Counted from the first letter of the stretch, positions 1 to 8,574 are shown. The stretch: DNA of 17,537 nt from CAYPOY01 sp964412395 (GCA_964412395.1 CAYPOY010000082.1:1-17537); one strand, 5' to 3'. The notes: generated from the sequence alone by a model not told the origin. Numbers and translations are program-made.

Positions 1-92
1 CAATGGGGGGGATGAAAGGGGGGGAGTCCCCAATGGGGGGGATGAAAGGGGGGGAGCCCCCAATGGGGAGGATGAAAGGGGCGGGCGCGTCG
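1..92 (+). repeat. 30-base G-rich direct repeats encoding a protein linker (copy 1)
   Basis: Three units with a 30-base period start at the ATGs at 3, 33 and 63. Each holds two G runs separated by ATGAAA. In frame they read as ten-residue units of the type MGGMKGGESP. The same array occurs at 4350-4439 in the paralogue, where the unit begins with CTG rather than ATG. The array is cut by the window edge, so its true length here is unknown. Confidence 0.9.
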
Positions 93-2642
93 GAGGACAG
101 TGAGCCTCGCCCACACCCCCATACTCCCACCCCCTCACACTCCCGGTGGATGCTGCGCAGCATACTTCGCAACCCAGCGTTGCTGGTCGGCGCGTTGCTG
201 GCGGTGGGCTTCCTCGGCCTGGCCATGTTCGGCGAACGGTTGGCCGAGGCCAATCCCTACGAGATTCACGGGGTGACGATCATCGAGGGTGAGATCGGCA
301 CACCTCCCTTCGCCCCCTCGACCGTCTTTCCCTGGGGCACCGACCACCTGGGGCGAGACCTGCAGGCGCTGGTGTTGGCGGGGGCCAGGCAGACGCTGGC
401 GTTGGCGTTGTTCGGAACAGTGGCGCGGGTGCTGGTTGGCACGATCCTGGGGATGCTGGCAGGGTGGTGGCAGGGGAGTTGGCTGGATCGACTGGTCACC
501 GGCGCGGTGGGCGTGTGGGCAGCATTTCCATTCACGCTGTTCGCGATGATCCTGATCCAGGCATTGGGCATCCAGCAAGGGATGTGGGTCTTTGTAGTGG
601 CGCTGTGCGTGGTGGGGTGGGGAGAGGTGGCGCAGTTTGTGCGAGGGCAGGTCATCGGTGTCAAGCCGCGACTGTACATCGAGGCATCGCGAGCGGTGGG
701 GGCGCGGGCGACACAGATTCTGACCCGGCACGTGCTGCCGAACCTATTGGCCGCCCTGCTGGTGCTGGCCGTGCTGGAGATGGGGGGCGTCCTGATGTTG
801 CTGTCGGAGCTCGGCTTCCTCAACGTCTTTCTGGGAGGTGGCTACAAGGTCGAGATTGCCGAGGTGGGGGAGATGATACCCTTCGTCGTCTACTTTTCCG
901 ACACACCAGAATGGGGATCGCTGTTGGCGACCATCCGCGATTGGTGGCGGAGTTATCCCTGGATGGCCTGGTATCCGGGCGTCGCTTTCTTCCTGGCCAT
1001 CGTGGCCTTCAACGTGTGGGGCGAGGGGCTGCGTCGCTTCCTGGCGGAGAGCCGTATCAACCTCAGCCGGCTGTTCAACAAGTACACGGCTGTGGCAGCA
1101 GGAGCGGTGGTGCTGGGTGTGTTGGTCGTGCTGCAGAGCACTTCTCCGCTGGGAGTGTACCAGGTCCAGGCAGAACGATTCGACGGTCAACGGGCGTTGG
1201 AGGACGTGCGGGTGTTGGCGTCCCCCGAGTTCCAGGGGCGTGAGACGGGCACACCGGGGTTCGAGTTGGCCGCGGAGTACATCGCCGGGCGGATGAAGGA
1301 AATCGGGCTGGCTACCGGTGGAGAAGGCGATACGTACATCCAGCCCGTATCCAGATCCTCCTATCATTTGTGGCAAGCGCCCCGCCTTGAGATACTGGAC
1401 GAGCAGGGGAACGTGATTGAGGCATTGGTTTACCGGGAGGACTTTGTTCCCTACACTGGCCCTTGCCGCATCTTTGGTGAAAGCGATGGAGCGGTCGTCG
1501 GCCTGACCACCGGCCCCATCCCGGGCATGTCCGAAGAAGAGGACGTCTCCTCTGTCCGTGGCGTCTCCCTCACGAGCATCGGCGAGCACACGCTATCACA
1601 CGACCCTTACGGTCTCCGCAACTATGACATCCGTGACAAGATCATCCTGGTGCGTGAGTCCGAGCTGTACCGCGTTAATACCGAAGCTGCGGCCGGCGCA
1701 TTGGTTATCAGTGATGATCCGCTCAGGTTTCAGCGCAGGTACCTTGTCGGCCGTGGTGGGTATCCCGGCCTGCCACTGGTGATGTTTATCACCCCGGCGG
1801 TGGCTGAGCGACTGCTGGCCACGGCGGGCAACAGCCTGAGTGAACTGGACAACCTGGCGGCAGGTCTGCAACCTGGCGAGGTGGCGTTTACTGACCCAGG
1901 CGCGACGGTGCGCATAAAGATAGTCCTGGACGATACCTTGAGCACGCATCCCACCGTCGTCGGCCACATCCCCGGCGCCGGCGCGGCGATGGAGGTCGGA
2001 CCGGAAACCCCGATGCCCAACCAGCTCAGACCGGAAACCCCGCTATCCAACCAGGCCATCATCGTCAGCGCCTACTACGACGGCCTGGGCGTGGGCCTCG
2101 ACGGCACGCTCTATCCCGGAGCCAACGACAACGCCAGCGGCGTAGCGGCGATGTTGGAGATCGCCCGTGCGCTCAAGGAAGCCCCCTATCCACCCAAGCG
2201 GACGGTCCTCTTCGTCGCCTGGCCGGGTGGCGAACGGTATGAGGGTCTGAGTGTGAGCGACGTGATGAACGTCAATGCCTACTTCCGATCGTTGAACGTG
2301 GAAGTGGTGATCGAACTGAGCGGCGTCGGGGCAGGTACTGGCAAGGGGATTGCGCTGGGGGAGGGGAGCAGTTACCGGTTGGTACAGCTCCTTCAAAAAG
2401 CGGCGGATCGCGTGGGAGCCTCCACGACCACGCGCGGGCGAGGTCCGCACTACGGCATACCTGCCGACCTGGGCTATGGGGGCCGCTCCGCGCTGACCGC
2501 TTACGTGAGTTGGGACGGCTCAGACCGGACGGCTCACACACCAGAAGACACCTTCGAGGCGATAGACCCGAAGAAACTGGAGCAGGTGGGACAGACGACA
2601 CTGCTCGTGCTGACTGTGCTTAGCCGTGAGATGGACTATTGA
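3..2642 (+). CDS. Fused DppC-like ABC permease / PA / M28-like peptidase-fold protein, copy 1 (5' partial)
   Basis: The first visible ATG lies inside a 30-base repeat that is mid-protein linker in the complete paralogue at 2847-6890, so the gene almost certainly continues left of the window and probably starts with a DppB-like permease. Numbering from this ATG: linker 1-45; DppC-like permease about 46-345, with the GTDHLGRD motif and the EAA loop (EASRAVGARATQ, from about 227) that docks an ATPase; an additional hydrophobic helix about 359-380; PA-like segment about 557-620; M28 fold about 684-879. The permease should import peptide-like solutes; the extra helix would place the C-terminal half outside the membrane. 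M28 metal and catalytic positions are altered: Tyr691 in place of His, Gly743 in place of the general-base Glu, Ser773 in place of Asp. Asp709, Glu744 and His845 are kept. Loss of peptidase activity is inferred; fold and permease assignments are firm. Confidence 0.85.
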   Translation: MGGMKGGESPMGGMKGGEPPMGRMKGAGASEDSEPRPHPHTPTPSHSRWMLRSILRNPALLVGALLAVGFLGLAMFGERLAEANPYEIHGVTIIEGEIGTPPFAPSTVFPWGTDHLGRDLQALVLAGARQTLALALFGTVARVLVGTILGMLAGWWQGSWLDRLVTGAVGVWAAFPFTLFAMILIQALGIQQGMWVFVVALCVVGWGEVAQFVRGQVIGVKPRLYIEASRAVGARATQILTRHVLPNLLAALLVLAVLEMGGVLMLLSELGFLNVFLGGGYKVEIAEVGEMIPFVVYFSDTPEWGSLLATIRDWWRSYPWMAWYPGVAFFLAIVAFNVWGEGLRRFLAESRINLSRLFNKYTAVAAGAVVLGVLVVLQSTSPLGVYQVQAERFDGQRALEDVRVLASPEFQGRETGTPGFELAAEYIAGRMKEIGLATGGEGDTYIQPVSRSSYHLWQAPRLEILDEQGNVIEALVYREDFVPYTGPCRIFGESDGAVVGLTTGPIPGMSEEEDVSSVRGVSLTSIGEHTLSHDPYGLRNYDIRDKIILVRESELYRVNTEAAAGALVISDDPLRFQRRYLVGRGGYPGLPLVMFITPAVAERLLATAGNSLSELDNLAAGLQPGEVAFTDPGATVRIKIVLDDTLSTHPTVVGHIPGAGAAMEVGPETPMPNQLRPETPLSNQAIIVSAYYDGLGVGLDGTLYPGANDNASGVAAMLEIARALKEAPYPPKRTVLFVAWPGGERYEGLSVSDVMNVNAYFRSLNVEVVIELSGVGAGTGKGIALGEGSSYRLVQLLQKAADRVGASTTTRGRGPHYGIPADLGYGGRSALTAYVSWDGSDRTAHTPEDTFEAIDPKKLEQVGQTTLLVLTVLSREMDY
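1999..2058 (+). repeat. Tandem 30-base duplication inside the M28-like domain of copy 1
   Basis: Two 30-base units starting GACCGGAAACCCCG lie head to tail at 1999 and 2029 and encode GPETPMPNQL and RPETPLSNQA. The insertion is just before the first M28 core strand (IIVSAYYD). The paralogue has a different, shorter sequence here (GPGKGMGLDSQ), so this is a copy-specific surface-loop expansion. Confidence 0.8.
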
Positions 2643-2659
2643 GTGGAAGGGAGGAAGCT

Positions 2660-2850
2660 ATGAACGAGGTCACCAGCCAGTGGCAGATGCCTGATTTGCC
2701 AGCCTCAATTGGGTGGCCGAGAATAACGTCATGATATTCAGCAACATCTGCGGCTATCAGATCATCGTCCGTCCATCGCCGGATGGTGACACAGAGGTCT
2801 ACATTCTGGAACGTGGCGCTATGGGGGATTACAGACCAAGTAACCGATGA
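2660..2850 (+). pseudogene. Small frameshifted ORF between the two fusion genes
   Basis: An ATG at 2660, preceded by GGGAGGAAGC, opens a 24-codon frame (MNEVTSQWQMPDLPASIGW...) ending at 2732-2734. A second frame, open from 2695 with an ATG at 2731, runs 39 codons to TGA 2848-2850 (MIFSNICGYQIIVRPSPDG...). Joining the frames by assuming one lost base near 2696-2700 gives a protein-like chain of about 63 residues (...QMPDL-x-SLNWVAENNVMIFSNICGY...), which suggests a recently broken small gene or a sequencing error. The TGA overlaps the ATG of the next gene (ATGA at 2847-2850), and that gene has no clear Shine-Dalgarno of its own, so translational coupling is plausible. I do not recognise the family. 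Confidence 0.45.
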
Positions 2851-5800
2851 ACAAGATTGTGCAGTTCATTCAGCGGCGCGGGACCTTGATCGCGCTGATT
2901 GGCGGGGCCACGCTGGGGCTGCTCCTGGGACTGGCCGTCAGTTGGTGGTGGTGGCCGGTTGAGTGGACCAACTCCGCGCCTGGCAATCTGCGCTCCGACT
3001 TCCAGAGCGACTACATTCTCCAGGTTGCCGAGCACTACGCAACTACTGGTGACCTGGAGTGGGCACGCAGCAAGTTGGGGGTGGAGTATTGGCAGGAAGG
3101 CCAACTCGCTGAGACACTAGAGCGGGCAGCGCAGGAGCATGGCGGACAGGAGTCCGTGCGCCTGCAAGACTTAGCGCAGGCTCTGGAAGCCGCACCCGAG
3201 GCCACACCCGCTGCGCCAGCGGTGAGTGTTTGGGAAGTGCGTCGCCCGGTGGTGGTGGCTTGCGCGGTCGTCTTACTGGTGGCGGCCTTCGTGGGAGTGG
3301 CACTCATCCCGGTCGAACGCTTGCGCAGGCTGCAGGTTGTCCTGCGTCGTTTGGGCACCAGCCTGGCGGCCTTGTTCGTCATCGCCTATCTGACGCTGTT
3401 CGGCCTGACTATGGCCGAGCGAGGGCGGGAGGGGTTGCCCGCCGAACCGCTCAACGCGGCCAGCGCTGCCCTGCTGCGGACATTTACCCACGTGACCGAC
3501 CACCCGACAACCTACCGCTGGCACAGGTACGACGTTTCGGCTTTTGAGTTAGTCGCCACGACCTTTGGCCACAGCGCCGGACTGTTGCTGGTATCCCTCG
3601 GCGCGGCGGTAGCGCTGGGGATACCGCTGGGTATCGCAGTGGCGTTGGCCCGGCGAAAGGGAGGGGCGTCGCTGGTGCTCCTCCTTTCCGTGATGGGAAT
3701 CTCCACCCCCAGTTTCCTGCTGGCGATGTTACTCTGGGTGGTCAATATCCAGGTGCACCGGCGGTTCGACATCCCCGTGTTGCCATCGACCGGCTTCGGC
3801 TGGGATGCGCACATGATAATGCCGGCGCTGGTACTAGCCGCCCGCCCGCTGGCCCAAATCGCGCAAGTGACCTACGTCTCGTTGTCGGAAGTATTGAGGG
3901 CGGACTATATTCGGACTGCGCGAGCGAAAGGGCTGTCCTGGCGGGTGGTGCGCAACCGCCACGCCTTGCGGAACGCACTCATCCCGATCCTGACCACGCT
4001 GGGGACATCGCTGCGGTTCTCACTGGCCAGCCTGCCGGTGGTGGAATACTTCTTCGACTGGCCCGGGGTGGGGCTGATGCTGCTGGAGGCGATCGAGTTG
4101 GGGATGACCCCGCTGGTGACCGATCTGATCGTCTCATTGGGACTGCTGTTCCTGCTGATCAACCTGGCGCTGGAGCTGATCTACCCGCTGCTGGACCCAC
4201 GCCTGAGGAACGGAGGGCAGGAGAGAAACCAGGTTTTTTCTGAAAAACCTGGTTTCTGGGAGCGGCTGGTAGGCGTGGTTGATACCATCGCTGAGTGGTG
4301 GGCTGATCTGCACCGGCTGCCGGTTGCCTCCCCCCCTCTTTCCCCCCCACTGGGGGGGATGAAAGGGGGGGAGTCCCCACTGGGGGGGATGAAAGGGGGG
4401 GAGTCCCCACTGGGGGGGATGAAAGGGGCGGGCGCGTCGGAGGACAGTGAGCCTCGCCCATACCCCCATACTCCCACACCCTCACATGCCCAGTGGATAC
4501 TGCGCAGCATACTCCGTAACCCAGCGTTGCTGGTCGGGGCGTTGCTGGTGTTGGGCTTCTTCGGCCTGGCCCTGTTCGGCGAACGGTTGACCGAGGCCAA
4601 CCCCTACGAGGTCCACGGGGTGATGATGATCGAGGGCGAGATCGGCGCACCCCCCTATCCTCCCTCCACCGTCTTTCCCTGGGGGACCGACTACATAGGG
4701 CGAGATGTGCAAGCGCTGGTACTGGCAGGGGCCAAACAGACACTGGCACTGGCGCTGTTCGGGATGGTGGCGCGGGTGCTGCTCGGCACGCTCCTGGGCA
4801 TGATCGCGGGCTGGTGGCAGGGGGGCTGGGTGGACCGGCTGGTCACCGGCGCGGTAGGGGTGTGGGCTGCCTTCCCGGCCACGCTGTTCGCCATGATCCT
4901 GATCCAGGCATTGGGCATCCAGCAAGGGATGTGGGTGTTCGTGCTGGCGCTGTGTCTGGTTGGTTGGGGAGAGGTGGCGCAGTTCGTGCGCGGGCAGGTG
5001 ATCGGCGTCAAGCCGCAACTGTACATCGAGGCCGCGCGGGCGGTGGGGGCGCGGTCGGTGCAGATTCTGACGCGGCACGTGTTGCCGAACCTGTTGGCCG
5101 CCCTGTTGGTGCTGGCTGTGCTGGAGATGGGCGGCGTCCTGATGCTGCTGGCGGAACTGGGGTTCCTCAACATATTTTTGGGTGGCGGCTTCAAGGTCGA
5201 ACTCATAGGGGATGTCATCGCCCACTTTTCCGACGTGCCGGAGTGGGGGGCGCTACTGGCGAACATCCGCGCCTGGTGGCGGAGTTACCCCTGGATGGCC
5301 TGGTATCCAGGCGTCGCTTTCTTCCTGGCCATCGTGGCCTTTAACGTGTGTGGTGAGGGATTGCGTCGCCTCCTGATGGAGGGCAGGATCAACGTCAGCC
5401 GGCTGTTCAACAAGTACACGGCCGTGGCGATGGGGGTGGCGGTGCTGGGGCTGGTGTGGGTACTGCGGGCCACTGCCCCGCTGGGGGTGTACCGGTCCCA
5501 GGCGAAGCAGTTCGACGCTCAGCGAGCACTGGAGGACATTCGGGTGTTGGCGTCTCCCGAGTTACAGGGGCGTGAGACAGGCACACGAGGGGCGGAGTTG
5601 GCCGCAGAGTACATCGCCGGGCGTATGGAGGAAATCGGATTATTCCCCGCTGGTGAGAACGACACGTACATCCAGGCCCTTCCCAGCCCCCGCTTCCACC
5701 TGACCGAAGTGCCGCGTCTGGAGATACTGGACGAGCAAGGCAACGTGGCTGCAACCTTGGCCTATCGGCAGGACTTTGTTGAGTACGCCAGCCCCTTCTA

Positions 5801-6890
5801 CACCTACGGCGAGTGCGAGGAGGCAGTCGTCGGCCTGGTCACCGGCCCCGATCCGCACACGCTTGCAGGAGACGTTTATGGTCTTGGCAACCGTGACCTA
5901 TACGACAAGGTGATCCTGGTGCGTGAAGCGGAGTCAGAGCACATCAACTTGAAAGCCGCGGCCGGTGTGTTGATCATTACCGACGATCCCCTCAGACTCC
6001 AGCGCAAGTATCTCTTCCGTAGCGAGGGCGGGTGGTGGCAAACATCGGCGCCCGTGATGATCATCACTCCGGAGACGGCAGAGCGGTTGCTGGCCACGGC
6101 GGGCAGCAGTCTGGCGGAACTGGAGAATCTGGCAGCCGGCTTGCAGCCCGGCGAGGCTGCGTTGACGGGCACAGGTGTGACGGTGCATCTGGCGATGACT
6201 GTGGACGAGGACTTGAGTGACGAGTACTACAACGTCATCGGGTTCATCCCCGGCACCGGCGCTGCGATGGGGCCCGGGAAGGGAATGGGGCTGGACAGCC
6301 AGGTCATCATGGTCAGCGCCTACTACGACGGCCTGGGCGTAGAGCCCGATGGCACGCTCTATCCCGGGGCGAATGACAATGGTAGCGGCGTGGCGGCGAT
6401 GCTGGAGCTGGCCCGGGTCCTCAAGGAGGCCCCCTACCAACCCAAGAGGACAGTCGTCTTCGTCGCCTGGGCTGGCGGCGAACGGAGTGAGAGCCTGAGC
6501 GTGAGCAACGTCATGAGCGCCAAGAACGGCTTCAGGTCGTTGGCCATGGAGGCAGTGATCGAACTGAGCGGCGTGGGGGCGGGCGACGGAGACGCGATCG
6601 CGTTGGGGCAGGGGAGCAGTTTCCGGCTGGTGCAACTGTTTCAGAAGGCGGCGGACCGATTAGGCGTCTCCACGACCACGCGGGGGCGGGGTCCCCATTA
6701 CGGTATGTTTGCCAGACCAGGCTTTGGTGAGCGCTCCGCGCTGACTGCTTACGTGAGTTGGGACGGCTCGGACCGGACTGCGCACACGCCAGAGGACACC
6801 TTTGAGGCGATAGCCTCGGACAAACTGGAGCATGTGGGACAGACGACGCTGCTGGCACTGACCGTGCTCAGCCGTGAAGTGGACTATTGA
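2847..6890 (+). CDS. Fused DppB-DppC ABC permease with PA and M28-like peptidase-fold domain, copy 2 (complete)
   Basis: A 1347-residue membrane protein. Order: N-terminal helix about 13-36; soluble segment about 45-125 (YILQVAEHYATTGDLEWARS); second helix about 134-153; DppB-like permease about 165-453 with EAA loop (DYIRTARAKGLSWRVV, about 352); linker 454-545 made of a palindrome and G-rich repeats; DppC-like permease about 548-838 with GTDYIGRD and EAA loop (EAARAVGARSVQ); extra helix about 858-876; PA-like segment about 1028-1085; M28 fold about 1151-1345. Normally DppB and DppC are separate proteins that pair in an importer; here one chain supplies both, with no ATPase or binding protein in the same gene. 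M28 positions changed: Tyr1159 (His), Gly1211 (general-base Glu), Ser1241 (Asp). Asp1177, Glu1212 and His1313 remain. The start overlaps the preceding small ORF by four bases. ATPase partners could be the OppD/OppF encoded at 10816-12802 (inference). Confidence 0.88.
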   Translation: MNKIVQFIQRRGTLIALIGGATLGLLLGLAVSWWWWPVEWTNSAPGNLRSDFQSDYILQVAEHYATTGDLEWARSKLGVEYWQEGQLAETLERAAQEHGGQESVRLQDLAQALEAAPEATPAAPAVSVWEVRRPVVVACAVVLLVAAFVGVALIPVERLRRLQVVLRRLGTSLAALFVIAYLTLFGLTMAERGREGLPAEPLNAASAALLRTFTHVTDHPTTYRWHRYDVSAFELVATTFGHSAGLLLVSLGAAVALGIPLGIAVALARRKGGASLVLLLSVMGISTPSFLLAMLLWVVNIQVHRRFDIPVLPSTGFGWDAHMIMPALVLAARPLAQIAQVTYVSLSEVLRADYIRTARAKGLSWRVVRNRHALRNALIPILTTLGTSLRFSLASLPVVEYFFDWPGVGLMLLEAIELGMTPLVTDLIVSLGLLFLLINLALELIYPLLDPRLRNGGQERNQVFSEKPGFWERLVGVVDTIAEWWADLHRLPVASPPLSPPLGGMKGGESPLGGMKGGESPLGGMKGAGASEDSEPRPYPHTPTPSHAQWILRSILRNPALLVGALLVLGFFGLALFGERLTEANPYEVHGVMMIEGEIGAPPYPPSTVFPWGTDYIGRDVQALVLAGAKQTLALALFGMVARVLLGTLLGMIAGWWQGGWVDRLVTGAVGVWAAFPATLFAMILIQALGIQQGMWVFVLALCLVGWGEVAQFVRGQVIGVKPQLYIEAARAVGARSVQILTRHVLPNLLAALLVLAVLEMGGVLMLLAELGFLNIFLGGGFKVELIGDVIAHFSDVPEWGALLANIRAWWRSYPWMAWYPGVAFFLAIVAFNVCGEGLRRLLMEGRINVSRLFNKYTAVAMGVAVLGLVWVLRATAPLGVYRSQAKQFDAQRALEDIRVLASPELQGRETGTRGAELAAEYIAGRMEEIGLFPAGENDTYIQALPSPRFHLTEVPRLEILDEQGNVAATLAYRQDFVEYASPFYTYGECEEAVVGLVTGPDPHTLAGDVYGLGNRDLYDKVILVREAESEHINLKAAAGVLIITDDPLRLQRKYLFRSEGGWWQTSAPVMIITPETAERLLATAGSSLAELENLAAGLQPGEAALTGTGVTVHLAMTVDEDLSDEYYNVIGFIPGTGAAMGPGKGMGLDSQVIMVSAYYDGLGVEPDGTLYPGANDNGSGVAAMLELARVLKEAPYQPKRTVVFVAWAGGERSESLSVSNVMSAKNGFRSLAMEAVIELSGVGAGDGDAIALGQGSSFRLVQLFQKAADRLGVSTTTRGRGPHYGMFARPGFGERSALTAYVSWDGSDRTAHTPEDTFEAIASDKLEHVGQTTLLALTVLSREVDY
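4224..4257 (+). repeat. Perfect 15-base inverted repeat inside the coding region
   Basis: AGAAACCAGGTTTTT (4224-4238) and its exact reverse complement (4243-4257) are separated by TCTG. It sits immediately after the end of the DppB module (LDPRLRNGGQE) and is translated as RNQVFSEKPGFW. It resembles an intergenic palindromic repeat captured in frame. Confidence 0.9.
4330..4439 (+). repeat. G-rich 30-base direct repeats with C-rich inverted arm, encoding the DppB-DppC linker
   Basis: A C-rich stretch (4330-4349, two C7 runs around TCTTT) faces three 30-base G-rich units starting at 4350, 4380 and 4410, making an imperfect hairpin around 4350. In frame the units read PLGGMKGGES twice and then run into PLGGMKGAGA. 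The full G7 runs are 4352-4358, 4365-4371, 4382-4388, 4395-4401 and 4412-4418. The same array begins the window (1-92). Confidence 0.9.
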
Positions 6891-6926
6891 TGAGACAGGT
6901 TTTTACCACGGAGGACACGTAGAGAT

Positions 6927-8574
6927 GGGAGGAAACTCCATGTCCTGTTTGACCTTGAGAACACCGCCGAGAACCATCCTCGCCACGCTGCTAATGCTAG
7001 CAGCGCTCACTGCCTGCGCCACACCAACACCCACGGCGACACCTTTCCCTACCGCCACTCCCGAACCCGCCGCCACGCCAGCACTGCCTGCAGAGCGCAC
7101 GGTTGTTTCTGTGCCGAGTCCTGTTCCTACGCGCGTCGCGTCTCACCTGTTTGATATAGCCTGGGATGACCGCACAATATTCCGCGAAGGGCTGATTGAG
7201 ACAGAGCAGGAGGTGCTTGACCGCTTGCCGGGCGCGAGTGTGTACCACATTGACCTGCAAATTCCTGATGATCTCTTGCTTCTACGAGGCAGCGAGCAAG
7301 TCCGCTATACCAACCAGGAGAACCAACCACTCAACGAAGTCTATTTTCGCTTGTTCCCGAATATACTCGGAGGGGAAGCGACGGTGTCCGCGGTCGAGGT
7401 AAACGGTGAGGGTGTGGAACCGGTCTACGAATTGTATGACAGCGCCATGCGTGTGCCACTGGCAACGACTTTGCAACCTGGCGAACAAGCCGTTATCCAG
7501 ATGGACTTTACGGTAAAAGTGCCTCGTGAGATGGACTACAACTATGGTTTGTTCGGTTACTTCGATGGTGTGCTGGTGTTGAACGAGTTTTATCCGGTCA
7601 TTCCGGTGTACGACGATGAAGGAGCCGGCCCTGAGCCGGCCGAGGGGTGGAACGTGGAAGTCCCGTCTCCAAACGGAGATATAACCTATTTTGACGCCAG
7701 CCTTTACCTGGTGCGTGTGATTGCACCGGTCAACTTGACGGTCGTTGCTTCGGGCATCGTCGTCAGCCGCGAGCATGAAGCGGACAACCAGGTTCTGACC
7801 TTCGCCACCGGCCCCGCACGCGATTTCTACCTTGCCGCCAGCGAGAACTACGCTGTGATCAGCGAGACAGTGGGGGAGACGACGGTCAACAGTTACGCCC
7901 TCCCAGAGCGGGCGGACGGGGCAGAACTGACCTTGGAGTTTGCGACAGGTGCGTTGAAAAGTTACAACGAGCGATTTGGCCTCTATCCGTACACCGAATT
8001 CGACGTCGTAAGCACGCCAATGCAGGCATTGGGCATGGAATATCCCGGCATAGTGGCGATAGCCCTCAACCTTTATGACCCGAGAGAAGAATTCAGCGGG
8101 TTCCCATCCCAGGTTATGCTCGAAGGTACTGTAGCCCACGAGGTAGCCCATCAGTGGTTTTATAACGCCGTCGGCAACGACCAGGTGGACGAGCCGTGGC
8201 TCGATGAGGCAGTTGTCCAATACGCCACCGGGCTCTATTACGGCGACGTTTACGACGAACGCGCGGGGCGGGATTGGCGCGATTCGTGGTATGATCGCTG
8301 GGATCGCGTTGGTCGGGCCGATATTCCAATCGGCATGCCCGTGGAGGCCTACAAGGGTAGAGAATACGGCGCGATCGTCTATGGCCGCGGGCCGCTTTTC
8401 CTCGAGGCCCTGGCAGAGGAGATGGGGCAGGAAACGTTTGGCGAGTTTCTGCGCGATTACTACGAATCTTACAAATGGGGCATTGGTACGAGCGATGCGT
8501 TCAGGCAACTTGCCGAACACTATTGCCAGTGCGACTTGACCGCTCTATTTGAGGAATGGGTTTACGAAAAGTGA
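6927..8574 (+). CDS. M1-family metallopeptidase, lipoprotein (coding part 6940-8574 with its ribosome site)
   Basis: The coding start is ATG 6940, preceded by GGGAGG at 6927-6932; the in-frame ATG at 6874 lies within the previous gene and would bury the signal peptide. The 544-residue product begins with a lipoprotein signal (hydrophobic ILATLLMLAAL, lipobox LTAC, Cys26) followed by a Thr/Pro linker, so it should be anchored to the outer face of the membrane. The peptidase core shows GMEY (365-368, the GAMEN-type substrate motif) and HEVAHQW (400-406) with Glu423 exactly 18 residues after the second His, the complete M1 zinc site. Expected to trim N-terminal residues from extracellular peptides. 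It starts 49 bases after the fusion gene and may share its transcript. All catalytic residues are present, unlike the neighbouring M28-like domains. Confidence 0.88.

Noticed and set aside
3..5. ATG at position 3 as the true start of copy 1
   Set aside because: It is one of three ATGs in a repeat whose counterpart in the complete paralogue lies about 500 residues into the protein; no ribosome site can be seen.
4350..4439. CRISPR-like regular 30-base repeats
   Set aside because: The units are directly adjacent with no spacers, lie in frame inside a gene and are homopolymer-rich, so this is a tandem repeat coding for a linker.
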